A stretch of 64,000 nucleotides of DNA from Pegoplata infirma (taxonomy: Eukaryota; Arthropoda; Insecta; Diptera; Anthomyiidae): assembly GCA_963921195.1 (NCBI GenBank), contig OY992537.1, forward strand, positions 200,408,581 to 200,472,580. Direction: 5' to 3'. Made by a program: the position numbers and the translations under genes. This document shows positions 54,665-64,000 of this stretch, in pieces. Every line of letters begins with the position of its first letter. The first letter of the stretch is position 1. The notes under the pieces were generated by a model. That model ran no database searches. It was not told where the DNA came from and saw only the letters and a program-made list of their open reading frames with translations.

Positions 54665-55640
54665 AACAAGTAGAAAAGTTAAATTCGACTTGGCCGAATC
54701 TATGAATACCCTCCACATTGCCCTTTTTAAGTGATAGTAAATTTTCTAACGTGAAAAACATAACATTTTTGGTTAGAAATATTTTATTTTCTGTAAAAAA
54801 AATATTTTTTATTAATTTTTGAAAAAAAAAAAAAAATTTACTAATTTTTTTTTGAGTGTAAATTTTTTTTGAGTGTATTTTTTTTTTGTTTTAGTGTAAA
54901 AAAACTTTTTTTTATTAATTTTTGAAAAAAAAAAAAATTACCAATTTTTTTTTTTGAGTGTAAAATTTTTTTTGAGTGTAAAATTTTTTTTGGGTGTATT
55001 TTTTTTTTGTTTTAGTGTAAAAATATTTTTGTGTGACAAAAATACCTTTTAAAATATTTTTCTGACTTACAAATGTTTTTAAAACATGTTTAACGGGTTT
55101 TCAACACGTGAATTTAAGGTGAAACTAATCTGAAATTTACGGTTTTGCTAATAACTTTTGAACCACTGCACCGATTTGGCTGAAATTTAAAACGAACCGG
55201 ACCAGAGGAACGGTAAATATATATGCCACACCTCAGCACCCTCAGGATTGCCGTTTGAAAGTTACCGTGTGTTTTATCTCGTAAATTCCAGAAAAACCCT
55301 TGCCGAAATTCACTCATTTGCTTATAACTTTTGAACCATTGGACCGATTTCGCTGGATTGCAATACCAACCTGACCAGGTAAATGTCCAACATATATGCC
55401 AAACTTCAGGAGCCTCCGTAAAGTCTTTGAAAAGTTTGCGTGTTTTCAACAGACAGACAGACAGACGGACAGACGGACAGACGGACGGACGGACGGACGG
55501 ACGGACATCGCTAGATCGTCTTAAAATCGATCGAGGATCATGAATATATATACTTTATGGGGTCCTAGACCAATATTTCGAGGTGTTACAAACGGAATGA
55601 CAAACTTATATATACCCTCTATCACTAGAGTGGAGGGTAT
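54665..55640 (-). mobile_element. mini-me-like element, near complete
   Basis: It runs from AACAAGTAGAAAAGTTAAATT through duplicated 'gagtgtaaaatttttttt' blocks, two CTTTTGAACCA-type modules, the (GACA/GACG)n run at 55450-55506 and ACTTTATGGGGTCCTAGACC to TAGAGTGGAGGGTATAAA. It is one of the longest copies here. Confidence 0.85.
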
Positions 55641-55911
55641 AAAAAAAGAAATAATTGGAGACAAAATCAAAATATTTCAGGGCAAAACAACGTTTGCCGG
55701 GTCAGCTAGTTTTACTATAAAACTCTGTAAAATGATTTGGACAAAAAAAGCTGTTAATTTACAGAGTTTCTAGTTAAATATTGGTTAAGTAAACCACCAC
55801 TTAGCAAAGAAAACTATGTAAATTTACATATATTTGTAAAATGCATTTGATGCAAAAAAAAATTACAGAAAAAACTCTGTAAATTTACAGAGTATAGTTA
55901 AATGCGTGTTA

Positions 55912-57060
55912 TTATACCCTCCACTCTAGTGATAGAGGGTATATATAAGTTTGTCATTCCGTTTGTAACACATCGAAATATTGGTCTAGGACCCCATAAA
56001 GTATATATATTCATGATCCTTGATCGATTTTAAGTCGATCTAGCGATGTCCGTCCGTCCGTCCGTCCGTCCGTCCGTCTGTCTGTCTGTCCGTTGAAAAC
56101 ACGCTAACTTTTGAAAGACTTTATGGAGGCTCCTGAAGTTTGACATATATGTTGGGTATTTACCGGGTCAGGTTGGTATTGCAATCCAGCCAAATCGGTC
56201 CAGTGGTTCAAAAGTTATGAGCAAAAGAGTAAATTTCGGCAAGGGAATTTTGCGAACTTACGAGATTAAAACCACTCTAACTTTCTAAAGACAATTCTGA
56301 GGGTTCTGAAACGTGTTATATATCTTTGTCGTTCCCTAAGTCTATTTGGTTTTGAATTTCAGCAAAATCGGTTCAGTGGTTCAAAAGTTATAAGCAAGGC
56401 TCTGAATTTCAGATTTTTTTCACCTTAAACTGTTGAAAACTCGTTAAACAAGTTAAAAGTTAAAAGTTAAAAGCATGGTGAAATACCAGTTTTTTTTAAT
56501 CTTGTTGTTGTTTGTTTTCCTGCCGTGGGGTGCAGTTTAGTTGTTAGACAAGTAAATATTTGTTATTGTTTTTGTAACTGTATGTAACGGTGTATAGTAA
56601 GTATTTTTGGAAAAAAATCAAATATTGGTTTGTTTTTGGTTTTTAAAGACGAGGATGGTAAAATAAAATGAGGGAAATATATGAAATATTTTTTTTAACA
56701 TATACGTATAGGTATAAAACAACAAAAATATTTTACAAAGTAATTTTGTTACTCAAACAAATAGTACACTAAAAAAAATATTTACACTCAAAAAAATTTT
56801 ACGCTCAAAAAAAAAAATGTTTTTTTTTTTAATTTAATTATTTTTTTTTTTTAATGAAATTCACACTCAAAAAAATGTTGACAGTCAAAAAAATTTTACA
56901 CTCACAAAAAAATTTGATTGATTAAAAAAAGTTTTACTCAAAATAATATATTTCTAATAAAAATTTGTAATGCAATTTTTTTAGAAAATTACTATCAGAT
57001 AACATTGTGGAGGGTATTTATAGATTCGACCAAGTCGAATTTAATTTTTCTACTTGTTTT
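55912..57060 (+). mobile_element. mini-me-like element with an internal extra segment
   Basis: It starts TTATACCCTCCACTCTAGTG and carries (GTCC)n at 56048-56092. It runs to GTGGAGGGTATTTATAGATT...TTTTTCTACTTGTTTT. About 56440-56735 is extra relative to other copies and begins with three tandem AGTTAAAAG units. Orientation opposite to 54665-55640. Confidence 0.8.
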
Positions 57061-57687
57061 GTAAAATTTTTATAAGATTTCTGAAAAAAATTTTTGGTAA
57101 CTTTTTGGATACTTTTTCAACTTTTTCTAAAAAAAAAAATATACAGACAAAATTTTGATGTTTGGTAACAAAAACAAAAACTACTCAAAACAGGAAAATT
57201 TTTTGGTTATAAAAAAATACGAAGTATTTTGCTTAGATCTGTATTTTAGCAGAAAACTCTGTTAATTATCTGTAAAATTAAGATTACGAAGTAAAAAGTA
57301 ATATAACAGAGGAAACTTTGTTTTTTTTGTCACAACAAAATACAAAGTATTTTCTTTAAATCTGTATTTTGAGAGAAAACTCTGTCAACTATCTGTTGAA
57401 TTGAGATTACAGTCATTTTACAGAGTATTTTACAGAGTTATTATTTTGAGTGTAGATTGTGTAAAAATCGGTTGGAGATTCTGAATACATTAACTTCATG
57501 GGGTCTTAGACTTATATTTCGAGGTGTTACAAACGGAATGACAATCTAATACATACCCTCTATCAGTAAGTGAAGGGTTTTATACAAAATAGGTATCACC
57601 CTATTGTTAGCATAAGTATTCGAGTGGTCATCCTTTTATACACAAAACGGTCATTGATATCCTTATAACTTGCACAAACATAACCAA

Positions 57688-59648
57688 TAGAGCACCCACA
57701 AAATGTATGGGATGTGCAAAAGTGTATTTTTTATCGCTCCCCGCTCATTTTCGGTTGAGTTGGGAGTAAAAAATAATATCTATCCAGAAATTGGACTTCT
57801 ATGTTGCAAACAGACCAAGCGGTTTGAACTTTTGACCTCAAAAATGGGCTAAAAAACCTTTATAGATTAATTTGGCTGTAACTCTTAAAATACAAGTTTT
57901 TCGCAATTAACTTTCATAACAATTTTTTTGTAGAATCAAAATGCAAAGATTTTTCTCTCATAGTGTTTTGACCTAAATATGTCCTATCGCGGTGTTTTAA
58001 GCGGTTAAAGTCGAAATTTGGGTTAGAACTTTTTTTTTTTAAATTCTCGTAAATTTTTAAATTGGGGAAAATTTTAGCTCTTTGCACAATTCACTAGGGT
58101 ATTGAATGTAGTTTTCCAAAATTTTTTTTTTTTGCAAAAATATTTCGACCATTCCATGAAAAAATTCCAAAGTTCTACTCTGAATCTAATTTTTTTACTA
58201 TTCAGCCTCAATATAGGCGAATACTCACCTTGTAATTCCGTGAGTTTCGCACCGAAACATCTGTCAAGGATTTCCCTAAATACATATGGGGTATTCAGTT
58301 CCAAACTAAACACTTTGAAAATTTTTATTTTAGATTTTTTAATTATTTTTAATTTTTTTTAAAACCTATTAAAACCCCCATCCAAGTAAGTTTTCAAATT
58401 TTTTAAATTACCCGTTCCAAAGATATCGAATTTTCAAAAAAATCTATCGTTTTCCGTATTTTTATCACAACAAATTCAAAAAATTGTCAACATTTTTTTT
58501 TTTTTTAATTTTGTTTTTTTTATTAAAAATTTCTTAAAGTGTTCTAATATGCGATTTTTAAATGATTTTAAATGATTTGGTTTTTCAGTCTTTTCTTGAA
58601 ATTTTTTATTTGATTTTTTTTTTTAATTTTTCGTGGTAAACCTAATATTTTCTTAAAATTTGAAGCTTAAGTAGATCGTGGGATTATGGTAATTAATATA
58701 TTCAGCGGGTTTTGCATTTTTTTTTTTTGTTGTCTTCCAATCTTTATTAAAACACTTTGAAGAAAAAACTAAAATTTGAACAAATTATTTCGGATTTTGA
58801 CCATTTTTAAAGAGGTGATAAGTAAAAAACAGAAAAAAGCGTGTTTTTTGTTTTTAATTCGATATTTTTTGAACGGATTATCAAAAAAGAGCTCAAAATT
58901 TACTTGGAATGGGTTTTTGAAGGGTACTAAAAAATTGAAAAAATATAAAATTAAAAATTTTCCAAGCGGCCGATTTGGCATGGAATACCCCATATATACT
59001 ATATGGATTTCTAGACTCATCTTTCGATGCGTAAAACACGCAATGATAAAGTGACTATGCTCCCATAACGTGGTTGGAGGACAAAAAATTGTGGTTCAGA
59101 GTAGGATTTTAGCAATTTTTCATGGAAGGGTCGATATATTTTTGCAAAATAAAATTTTTGGAAAACTACATTCAATACCCTATTAAATTATGCAAAGAGC
59201 TCAAATTTTCCCCAATTTAAAAATTTACTACAATTTTTAAAAAAAGTTCTCACCCAAATTTCGATTTTAATCGCTCAAAACACCGCGATCGGACATATTT
59301 AGGTCAAAACAGTATGAGAAAAAAATCTTTGCATTTTGAATGTAAAAAAAATTGTTACGAAAGTTAATTGCGAAAAACTTTTATGAAGTGTGTTTTAATT
59401 TTTATTGAATAATAAAAATTAATTATTTATTCGACCTTTTTCATTGAAAAACTTTTATTTTAAGAGTTACAGCCAAATTAATCTATAAAGGTTTTTTAGC
59501 CCATTTTTGAGGTCAAAAGTTCAAACCGCTTGGCCGGTTTGCAACCTAGAAGTCCAATTTCTGGATAGTATTATTTTTTACTCCCAACTCAACCGAAAAT
59601 GAGCGGGGAGCGATAAAAAAAAACAATTATGCACATATGGGTGCTCTA
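57688..59648. mobile_element. 2.0-kb hAT foldback with ~500-bp arms
   Basis: Ends TAGAGCACCCA and GGGTGCTCTA, with the 8-bp TSD ATAACCAA (57680-57687, 59649-59656). The arms mirror each other over about 500 bp: ATCGCTCCCCGCTCATTTTC, GAACTTTTGACCTCAAAAAT, TTTTTAGCCCATTTTTGAGG-type words, TCTTTGCATAATT and GAAAACTACATTCAATACCC. The loop holds another repeat (58194-59085). TAGAG ends plus an 8-bp duplication fit hAT. Non-coding. Confidence 0.85.
58194..59085. repeat. palindromic repeat in the loop of the hAT foldback
   Basis: Two mini-me-type starts face each other: TACTCACCTTGTAATTCCGTG (58220) and, inverted, ATCATTGCGTGTTTTACGCA (about 59020-59045). Between them lies the dispersed repeat shared with 42784-43215, itself present in both orientations. 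Probably an older insertion into the loop. Confidence 0.5.
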
Positions 59649-59656
59649 ATAACCAA

Positions 59657-60015
59657 TCACACTATTTATGCTTGTTTTTATCAAGTGTGTATCTAGATTG
59701 GAGATGGGAACGAGAGTGAGCTTTGACTCACGCTCACACAAAAAAAAAAAAATCGAATTTAAGATTACAAGATCACCTAATATTTAAGAAATAACATTTA
59801 ATTTTACTCACGTTCTCAAGTGACTTTCAAAAACGCTCCAGATCGATTTGATTTGTAACACCTTGAAATATCGGTCTAGGACCCCAAAATGTGTATAATG
59901 TATAATTTATGATCCTCAATGATTTTTTAACACTCTCTAGCTGGGCCATTCCAGAAAATTTAGCTCAAATTTTAGTCATTTTTGGAAATGGTGTCTCAGA
60001 TTAATTTGAACCTTG
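59657..60015. other. intergenic DNA with a mini-me fragment
   Basis: 59846-59942 is a plus-orientation piece (TTTGTAACACCTTGAAATAT, GGTCTAGGACCCC, TTATGATCCTCAATGATTTT). Nothing else is recognised. Confidence 0.5.
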
Positions 60016-60985
60016 ACACATAGATAGCCCTCATAAATATGATATATGTACCATATATCGTTTTTTTACATTTGGTGTATTTAACGAATTATGGCGGGTC
60101 AAAGATTGACTTTTTAAGCAAAAGTAAGAAAAATACATTACGTTTAAAGAGCTGTAACTTCTTAACCAATGACCCGATTTTCACAAATTTAGGCTCATCT
60201 GAAAGCTGGGGTTCTTCTTTTTACTTTATATTTTTAAAATAACGCAGTTTTTTTTACAGAAATCATGCAAAAATGCAAAAACATTTTTTCTTTTCGAATA
60301 TTTAAAAAAACACATCTTCGATTTTTTTTTAAAAAATTCTGGTGAAAAATAACAATGTTTTGTATAACATATTCAAAATTTAGAGTGGGATCTCCAAGGG
60401 ATCAAAAAATATTCTGTTTTAAGTACGAGGTTCTCATATTTTTCCCTTAGAAAATTTAAATTTCTAATGTTTTGAATATTTTTAAAAATTTTAATAGTAT
60501 AATTTTCTTTGAAAATTTAAATTTTTATATTGAAGAAACATAAAATTTTAATTTTCTAAGGTAAAATTTAAGAACATCGTACTAAAACCAGAATATTTTT
60601 TGATCCCATTGCGATCCCACTCTGAATTTTGGATATGTTGTACAAAACAGTATTGTTTATCACCAAACTTTTTTTTTAAAAAATCGAAGATGTGTTTTTT
60701 TAAATATTCGCAAAAAAAAAATGTTTTTGAATTTTTGCAACACTTCTGAAAAAAACCGTATGCTTTTTAAAATATTCCCTAAAAGAAGAAGAATTAAGCT
60801 TTCATATGAGCCATTACTTGTGATAATCGGATTACTAGTTAAAAAGTTAGAGCACGTTTAAAGTCATGTATTTTTCTGACTTTTGCTAAAAAAGTCGAAC
60901 TTTGACCCGCGATAATTTGAAAACTACAGCAAATTTTAAAAAACCCAAAAATGCAACATATCTCATACAAACGTGGATATCTATG
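60016..60985. repeat. ~970-bp foldback
   Basis: Left phrases CATAGATAGCC, GCGGGTCAAAGATTGACTTTT, ATTTTGGATATG-type and GATCAAAAAATATTCTG recur in reverse complement in the right half, centred near 60500. Roughly 450-bp arms with moderate divergence. TSD not found. Confidence 0.6.
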
Positions 60986-61296
60986 AGCCAAATTCTCAGT
61001 GGCGTCCAAAGGCATGTTTCCGAACAGTGGGCGAAAATTTTTGGAATTACCCAGCTACATATTTAAGCATATTTGAATACCGAATGGTATTTAGACAAAA
61101 AAAAAAGTATTTTTAACAAAAAAAAGTCACGAATTTTTTTCCAAATTTTTATTTCGCAGATTTTTTTTTTAATTTTTTTTTCAAAATTATTACGAGTATG
61201 AGTTTTTATAATTAATTGACTTAAAACGGCATTTGTTTTGACTCCTTCTCTAAGCGACACAAACAAAAAAATCGCTCCGCCCTATTACATGCATAC
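60986..61296. other. intergenic DNA, no gene seen
   Basis: 61200-61257 (TTTTTATAATTAATTGACTT...CCTTCTCTAAGCGA) is repeated at 62438-62494 on the other side of the next insertions. Confidence 0.45.
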
Positions 61297-61522
61297 TAAG
61301 GGGCATGTCACAGACTCAATTCCGTTCGGAATTGAAAAAAGTGGTTTACTCGTAAAACACAAAACGAATATTATTTTTTTCGGAATGAAATCACTTTCAA
61401 AAATCAAAGTGGAATTGAATTGCATAAAAGTGGTTTCATTCCAAAAAGTATATTTACTTTACGTTTAACGAGTAAACCACTTATTCCACTTCCGAACGGA
61501 ATTGAGTCTGTGACAAGCCCCT
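61297..61522. mobile_element. 226-bp foldback MITE
   Basis: AGGGGCATGTCACAGACTCA at the left and TGAGTCTGTGACAAGCCCCT at the right. The arms continue through AATTCCGTTCGGAA and GTGGTTTACTCGT. Nearly full-length hairpin. Target duplication unclear. Confidence 0.75.
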
Positions 61523-61544
61523 AAATTTAATTGGTTTTTCTACC

Positions 61545-61629
61545 GTCCACTCTAGTGATGGAGGGTATATAAAAGTTTGTCATTCCGTTTGAAATACCTC
61601 GAAATATTGGTCAATGACCCTATAAAGTA
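61545..61629 (+). mobile_element. mini-me left-end fragment
   Basis: CCGTCCACTCTAGTGATGGA, GTTTGTCATTCCGTTTGAAA, TATTGGTCAATGACCCTATA, then cut by the MITE at 61630. The remainder is not found beyond the MITE. Confidence 0.65.
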
Positions 61630-62434
61630 CACTCAAAAAAATACGTTAGTAGATTTACTAATTTTTTTGCTAATGCTAGTTAGCTAACTTTTAGCAAATT
61701 TTTAGTTGAGATTAGCATGTTAGCAAAAAATTCTTGTAAACTTCATTTAGCACATTAGCAATTTTAAACAAACTTTGAACTAATTTCTTTTGCTTAATTT
61801 GAAATAGAGTTGACAACATTTTTACAAGATTTTTTGCTAACATTAGCAAAAATAAATGGTAAATTTTTTTTTATTTTCAGAAAACTTAAAATGGCGCTAT
61901 CTCGGAAACTAAGCCAGATAGAGCAAAATGGAGGCCAATTTTGTTTCTTAGAATCTCCATACTTTCGCGGGTCCTCTTCACATCTGTGGACCCTAATGGG
62001 ACCTAACTTTGGATCCAAAAAAGTTAGCAATCCCGAAAATTTTAAAATGCTCATATCTCGGTATTATCTCCGAGTAATATTTTTGAAGTTATCGAGTTTT
62101 TTAATTCTCAAGACCCCAGTGATCCCCTTAAATCACGTATCTCAAAAACTAAGCAAGGTAGAGCGAAACGGACACAAATTTTGGATCAAAAACTATGACG
62201 ATTTCTAAGGAACCCAACTAGGTCTAGGCCCATCGGGGTCTGGACCTATTGGGTCCGAACCCAATGGGGTCCTCAAATGTGTATGAACTAAGTTGAAATA
62301 AAAAAAATTCAGTTAACTAATTTTTGGCAAAATGTTTTTGCTAACTTTACCAAAAAAATTGTGGGTTCAAAATCAGCAAATTTTCTTGTAGGTTTACAAG
62401 ATTTTTTTGCTAACATTACAGTTTTTTTTTTGTG
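61630..62434. mobile_element. 805-bp MITE rich in GCTAAC/GTTAGC words (copy B)
   Basis: It starts CACTCAAAAAAATACGTTAG and ends TTTTTTTTTTGTG, with TA on both sides. Shares the whole order of internal phrases with 17732-18609, including AACCCAACTAGG and GTCCTCAAATGTGTATGAAC. Confidence 0.75.
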
Positions 62435-62491
62435 TAGTTTTTATAATTAATTGACCTAAAAAGGCATTTGTTCTGACCCCTTCTCTAAGCG

Positions 62492-63391
62492 AGCCTCCAC
62501 TCTATTGATAGAGGGTGTATAGAAGTTTGTCATTACATATGTAATACCTCGAAATATAGGTCTAGGACCCCATAAATTATATATATTTATGATCCTCGTC
62601 GATTTTAAGTTGATCTAAAGATGTCCGTCCGTCTGTCTGTAGAAAACACGCTAGCTTTTGAAAAACTTTGCTGAGCCTGCTGAAGTTTGGCATATATGTT
62701 TTTAATTTACCTAGGCAGCTTGGTATTGCAATCCAGCGAAATCGGTAAAGTGGTTCAAAAGTTATAAGCAAAAAAGTGAAATTCGGCAAGGATTTTTTTG
62801 CGAATTTCCAGTTAAAAAACCGGCTTACTTTCGAAAGACAATTTTGAAGCTCCTGAAGCTTGGCATATATATTTGTCGTTCCTCTGACCTATTTGGTAAT
62901 GAATTTCAGCTAAATCGGTCTAGCGGTTCAAAAGTTATTAGGAAAACCGTTAATTTCAGATTGGTTTCACCTTGAACTTACGTGTTAAAAAAACCGTTAA
63001 ACAACCTTTAAAAACATTGCTAACTCAGAAAAATATTTTACAAAGTATTTTTGTCAATCAAAAATATTTTTACAATACAAAAAAAAAAAACAAATTTACA
63101 CTCGAAAAAAAATTTTACACTTAAAAAAAATTTACACTCAAAAAAAACTTTTTTTTTAAATCCAAATTTAATTTGGAATTAATATTATATTCAATAATAT
63201 TACACTCAAATAAAAAATTACATTTTTTTTACAAAAATTTGAAAAAAAAAAGTTTTTACTCAAAATGAAATATTTCTAATAAAAATTTGTAATGTTTTCT
63301 CCATTAAAAAATGTACTATCCTTTAAAAAAAAAGCATTTTAGAGGGTATTTATAGATTCGGCCAAGTCGAATTTAACTTTTCTACTTGTTT
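62492..63391 (+). mobile_element. mini-me-like element, near complete
   Basis: GCCTCCACTCTATTGATAGA to GGCCAAGTCGAATTTAACTT...CTACTTGTT, with a reduced GTCY run (62623-62639) and both AATCGGT...GGTTCAAAAGTTAT modules. The A-rich block (63050-63260) is expanded. Confidence 0.8.
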
Positions 63392-64000
63392 ACATTGAAA
63401 CTTTTATCACGTTTTTTAAGCTAATTCACTTTGTTTCCATGATAGTTTAAATTGCTGTATATTACAACTTCTTTTCAGTTTTTTTTTTTTTTTTTTTTAA
63501 GTCATTTGATTGTATAGACTGTGTGTGAGTGTATTTTTTTAGAAAATCCCTTAACAATTTGAAAATTCCAATTTTATTGGCATCCATTTAATTTCATTTC
63601 GTGTTCTGTCTTTTGCTTCTTGGCCTTAACATGACTTTTAGTGTTTGGTCTCTCTCTTTTGTATTGACCATACGTATGTTTTTGATAGATTTATTCAAAT
63701 TGTTGGTAGTCGTCTAACAAGCAATTGCTTTTCTTGCTGATGATAGTAGTGTTTTAGGAAAACAAAGAAAATGCAAAGAGATTTGGATAACATTGTTAAA
63801 GGTATTTTTTTTTTAATAAACTATTGAACTTTAAAAAAAATTTACAATTTTTTTTAAGAAACTCAAAATAAAATCTTGTTCCATTAGTTGACACTCTACT
63901 CAATGGTTTATAATGGGTTTGTTATTTCATTTGTAACCCATTAAAATAAATCGAGGTTTTGGCGACACAGCATATTTTCATAGCATGCATCCAAAGAGCG
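63392..64000. other. intergenic DNA ending in a CCCAGCA-type MITE fragment
   Basis: No gene. From about 63946 the sequence AATAAATCGAGGTTTTGGCG...ACACAGCAT...GCATCCAAAGAGCG matches the subterminal part of 36090-36676; the element continues beyond the window. Confidence 0.5.

Larger units (their letters stand above)
53569..55709 (+). mobile_element. Helitron, internally deleted, with a nested mini-me copy
   Basis: The 5' end TCTTAATATATAAAAACG follows an A; the 3' end CAGCTAG is followed by T, as expected for insertion between A and T without TSD. A hairpin (GGCAAA...TTTGCC, 55681-55698) lies 7 bp before the CTAG, which is the typical Helitron 3' signal. Remnants of the Rep/helicase protein are present at 54271-54580. 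The mini-me copy at 54665-55640 is a later insertion. Non-autonomous. Confidence 0.85.
53361..57452. mobile_element. TA-flanked element with CACTCAAAATAATAACTCTG ends
   Basis: Both ends read CACTCAAAATAATAACTCTG inward (the right end on the opposite strand), with TA on both sides. Its own DNA, rich in ACTCTGTAAATTTACAGAGT words, occupies about 53361-53568, 55710-55911 and 57061-57452. The rest is a nested Helitron (53569-55709) and a mini-me copy (55912-57060). Without these it would be about 0.8 kb, a MITE. Confidence 0.75.
53330..57585 (-). mobile_element. mini-me-like copy split by a 4.1-kb TA-flanked element
   Basis: The left fragment GACAAACGGACGAACATCGCTA and the right fragment from 57453 (GTGTAAAAATCGGTTGGAGA, TTCATGGGGTCTTAGAC, GGTGTTACAAACGGAATGAC, ACCCTCTATCAG) join into the standard order seen at 55500-55630. 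Confidence 0.7.

Noticed and set aside
61810..62208. 132-codon plus-strand frame
   Set aside because: Lies in a MITE; the sister copy at 17732-18609 breaks the frame, and no domain is visible.
1..64000. Host genes with introns hidden in the AT-rich DNA
   Set aside because: I found no run of conserved-looking codons outside transposons; short exons cannot be excluded without transcripts or homology search.

Overview
The window looks like intergenic DNA from an AT-rich insect genome, most likely a fly (Diptera). I find no host protein-coding gene, rRNA or functional tRNA. Almost everything recognisable is mobile-element DNA. The dipteran assignment rests mainly on more than twenty copies of a repeat with ends near ATACCCTCCA and TGGAGGGTAT and an internal (GTCC/GTCT)n run, the hallmark of dipteran mini-me-type elements. 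No family or species can be named from the sequence alone.

Layout. 1-14.9 kb: mini-me-like copies, hAT-type elements with clean 8-bp target-site duplications (TSDs), a pogo-like MITE, TA- and TAA-flanked MITEs, one carrying a tRNA-like segment. 14.9-17.5 kb: a degenerate tandem array with a unit of about 312 bp. 17.5-19.4 kb: a mini-me copy with a MITE inserted, part of it duplicated as an exact 588-bp direct repeat. 20.15-28.17 kb: the only good coding DNA. A 5'-truncated non-LTR retrotransposon on the minus strand is split by a full-length, intact, related element on the plus strand (22584-27788). 28-49.8 kb: more MITEs, foldbacks and mini-me copies, plus a tRNA-derived SINE and a 71-bp 3' fragment of the intact retrotransposon. 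50.4-53.3 kb: a long-inverted-repeat element interrupted by a SINE, itself interrupted by a hAT element. 53.3-57.6 kb: a mini-me copy interrupted by a TA-flanked element that carries a Helitron, which carries another mini-me copy. 57.7-59.6 kb: a hAT foldback with arms of about 500 bp. 59.7-64 kb: further foldbacks, MITEs and mini-me copies.

Function. The intact retrotransposon encodes an ORF1 (467 aa, DUF4780-like) and an ORF2 with endonuclease, reverse transcriptase, RNase H and a C-terminal Cys/His motif; it could be autonomous. It resembles LOA/I-superfamily non-LTR elements. All other elements are non-autonomous or remnants. Because TSDs survive at many junctions, the order of insertion can be read directly, and this is the main value of the window. 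I see no evidence for a new defence, metabolic or regulatory system.
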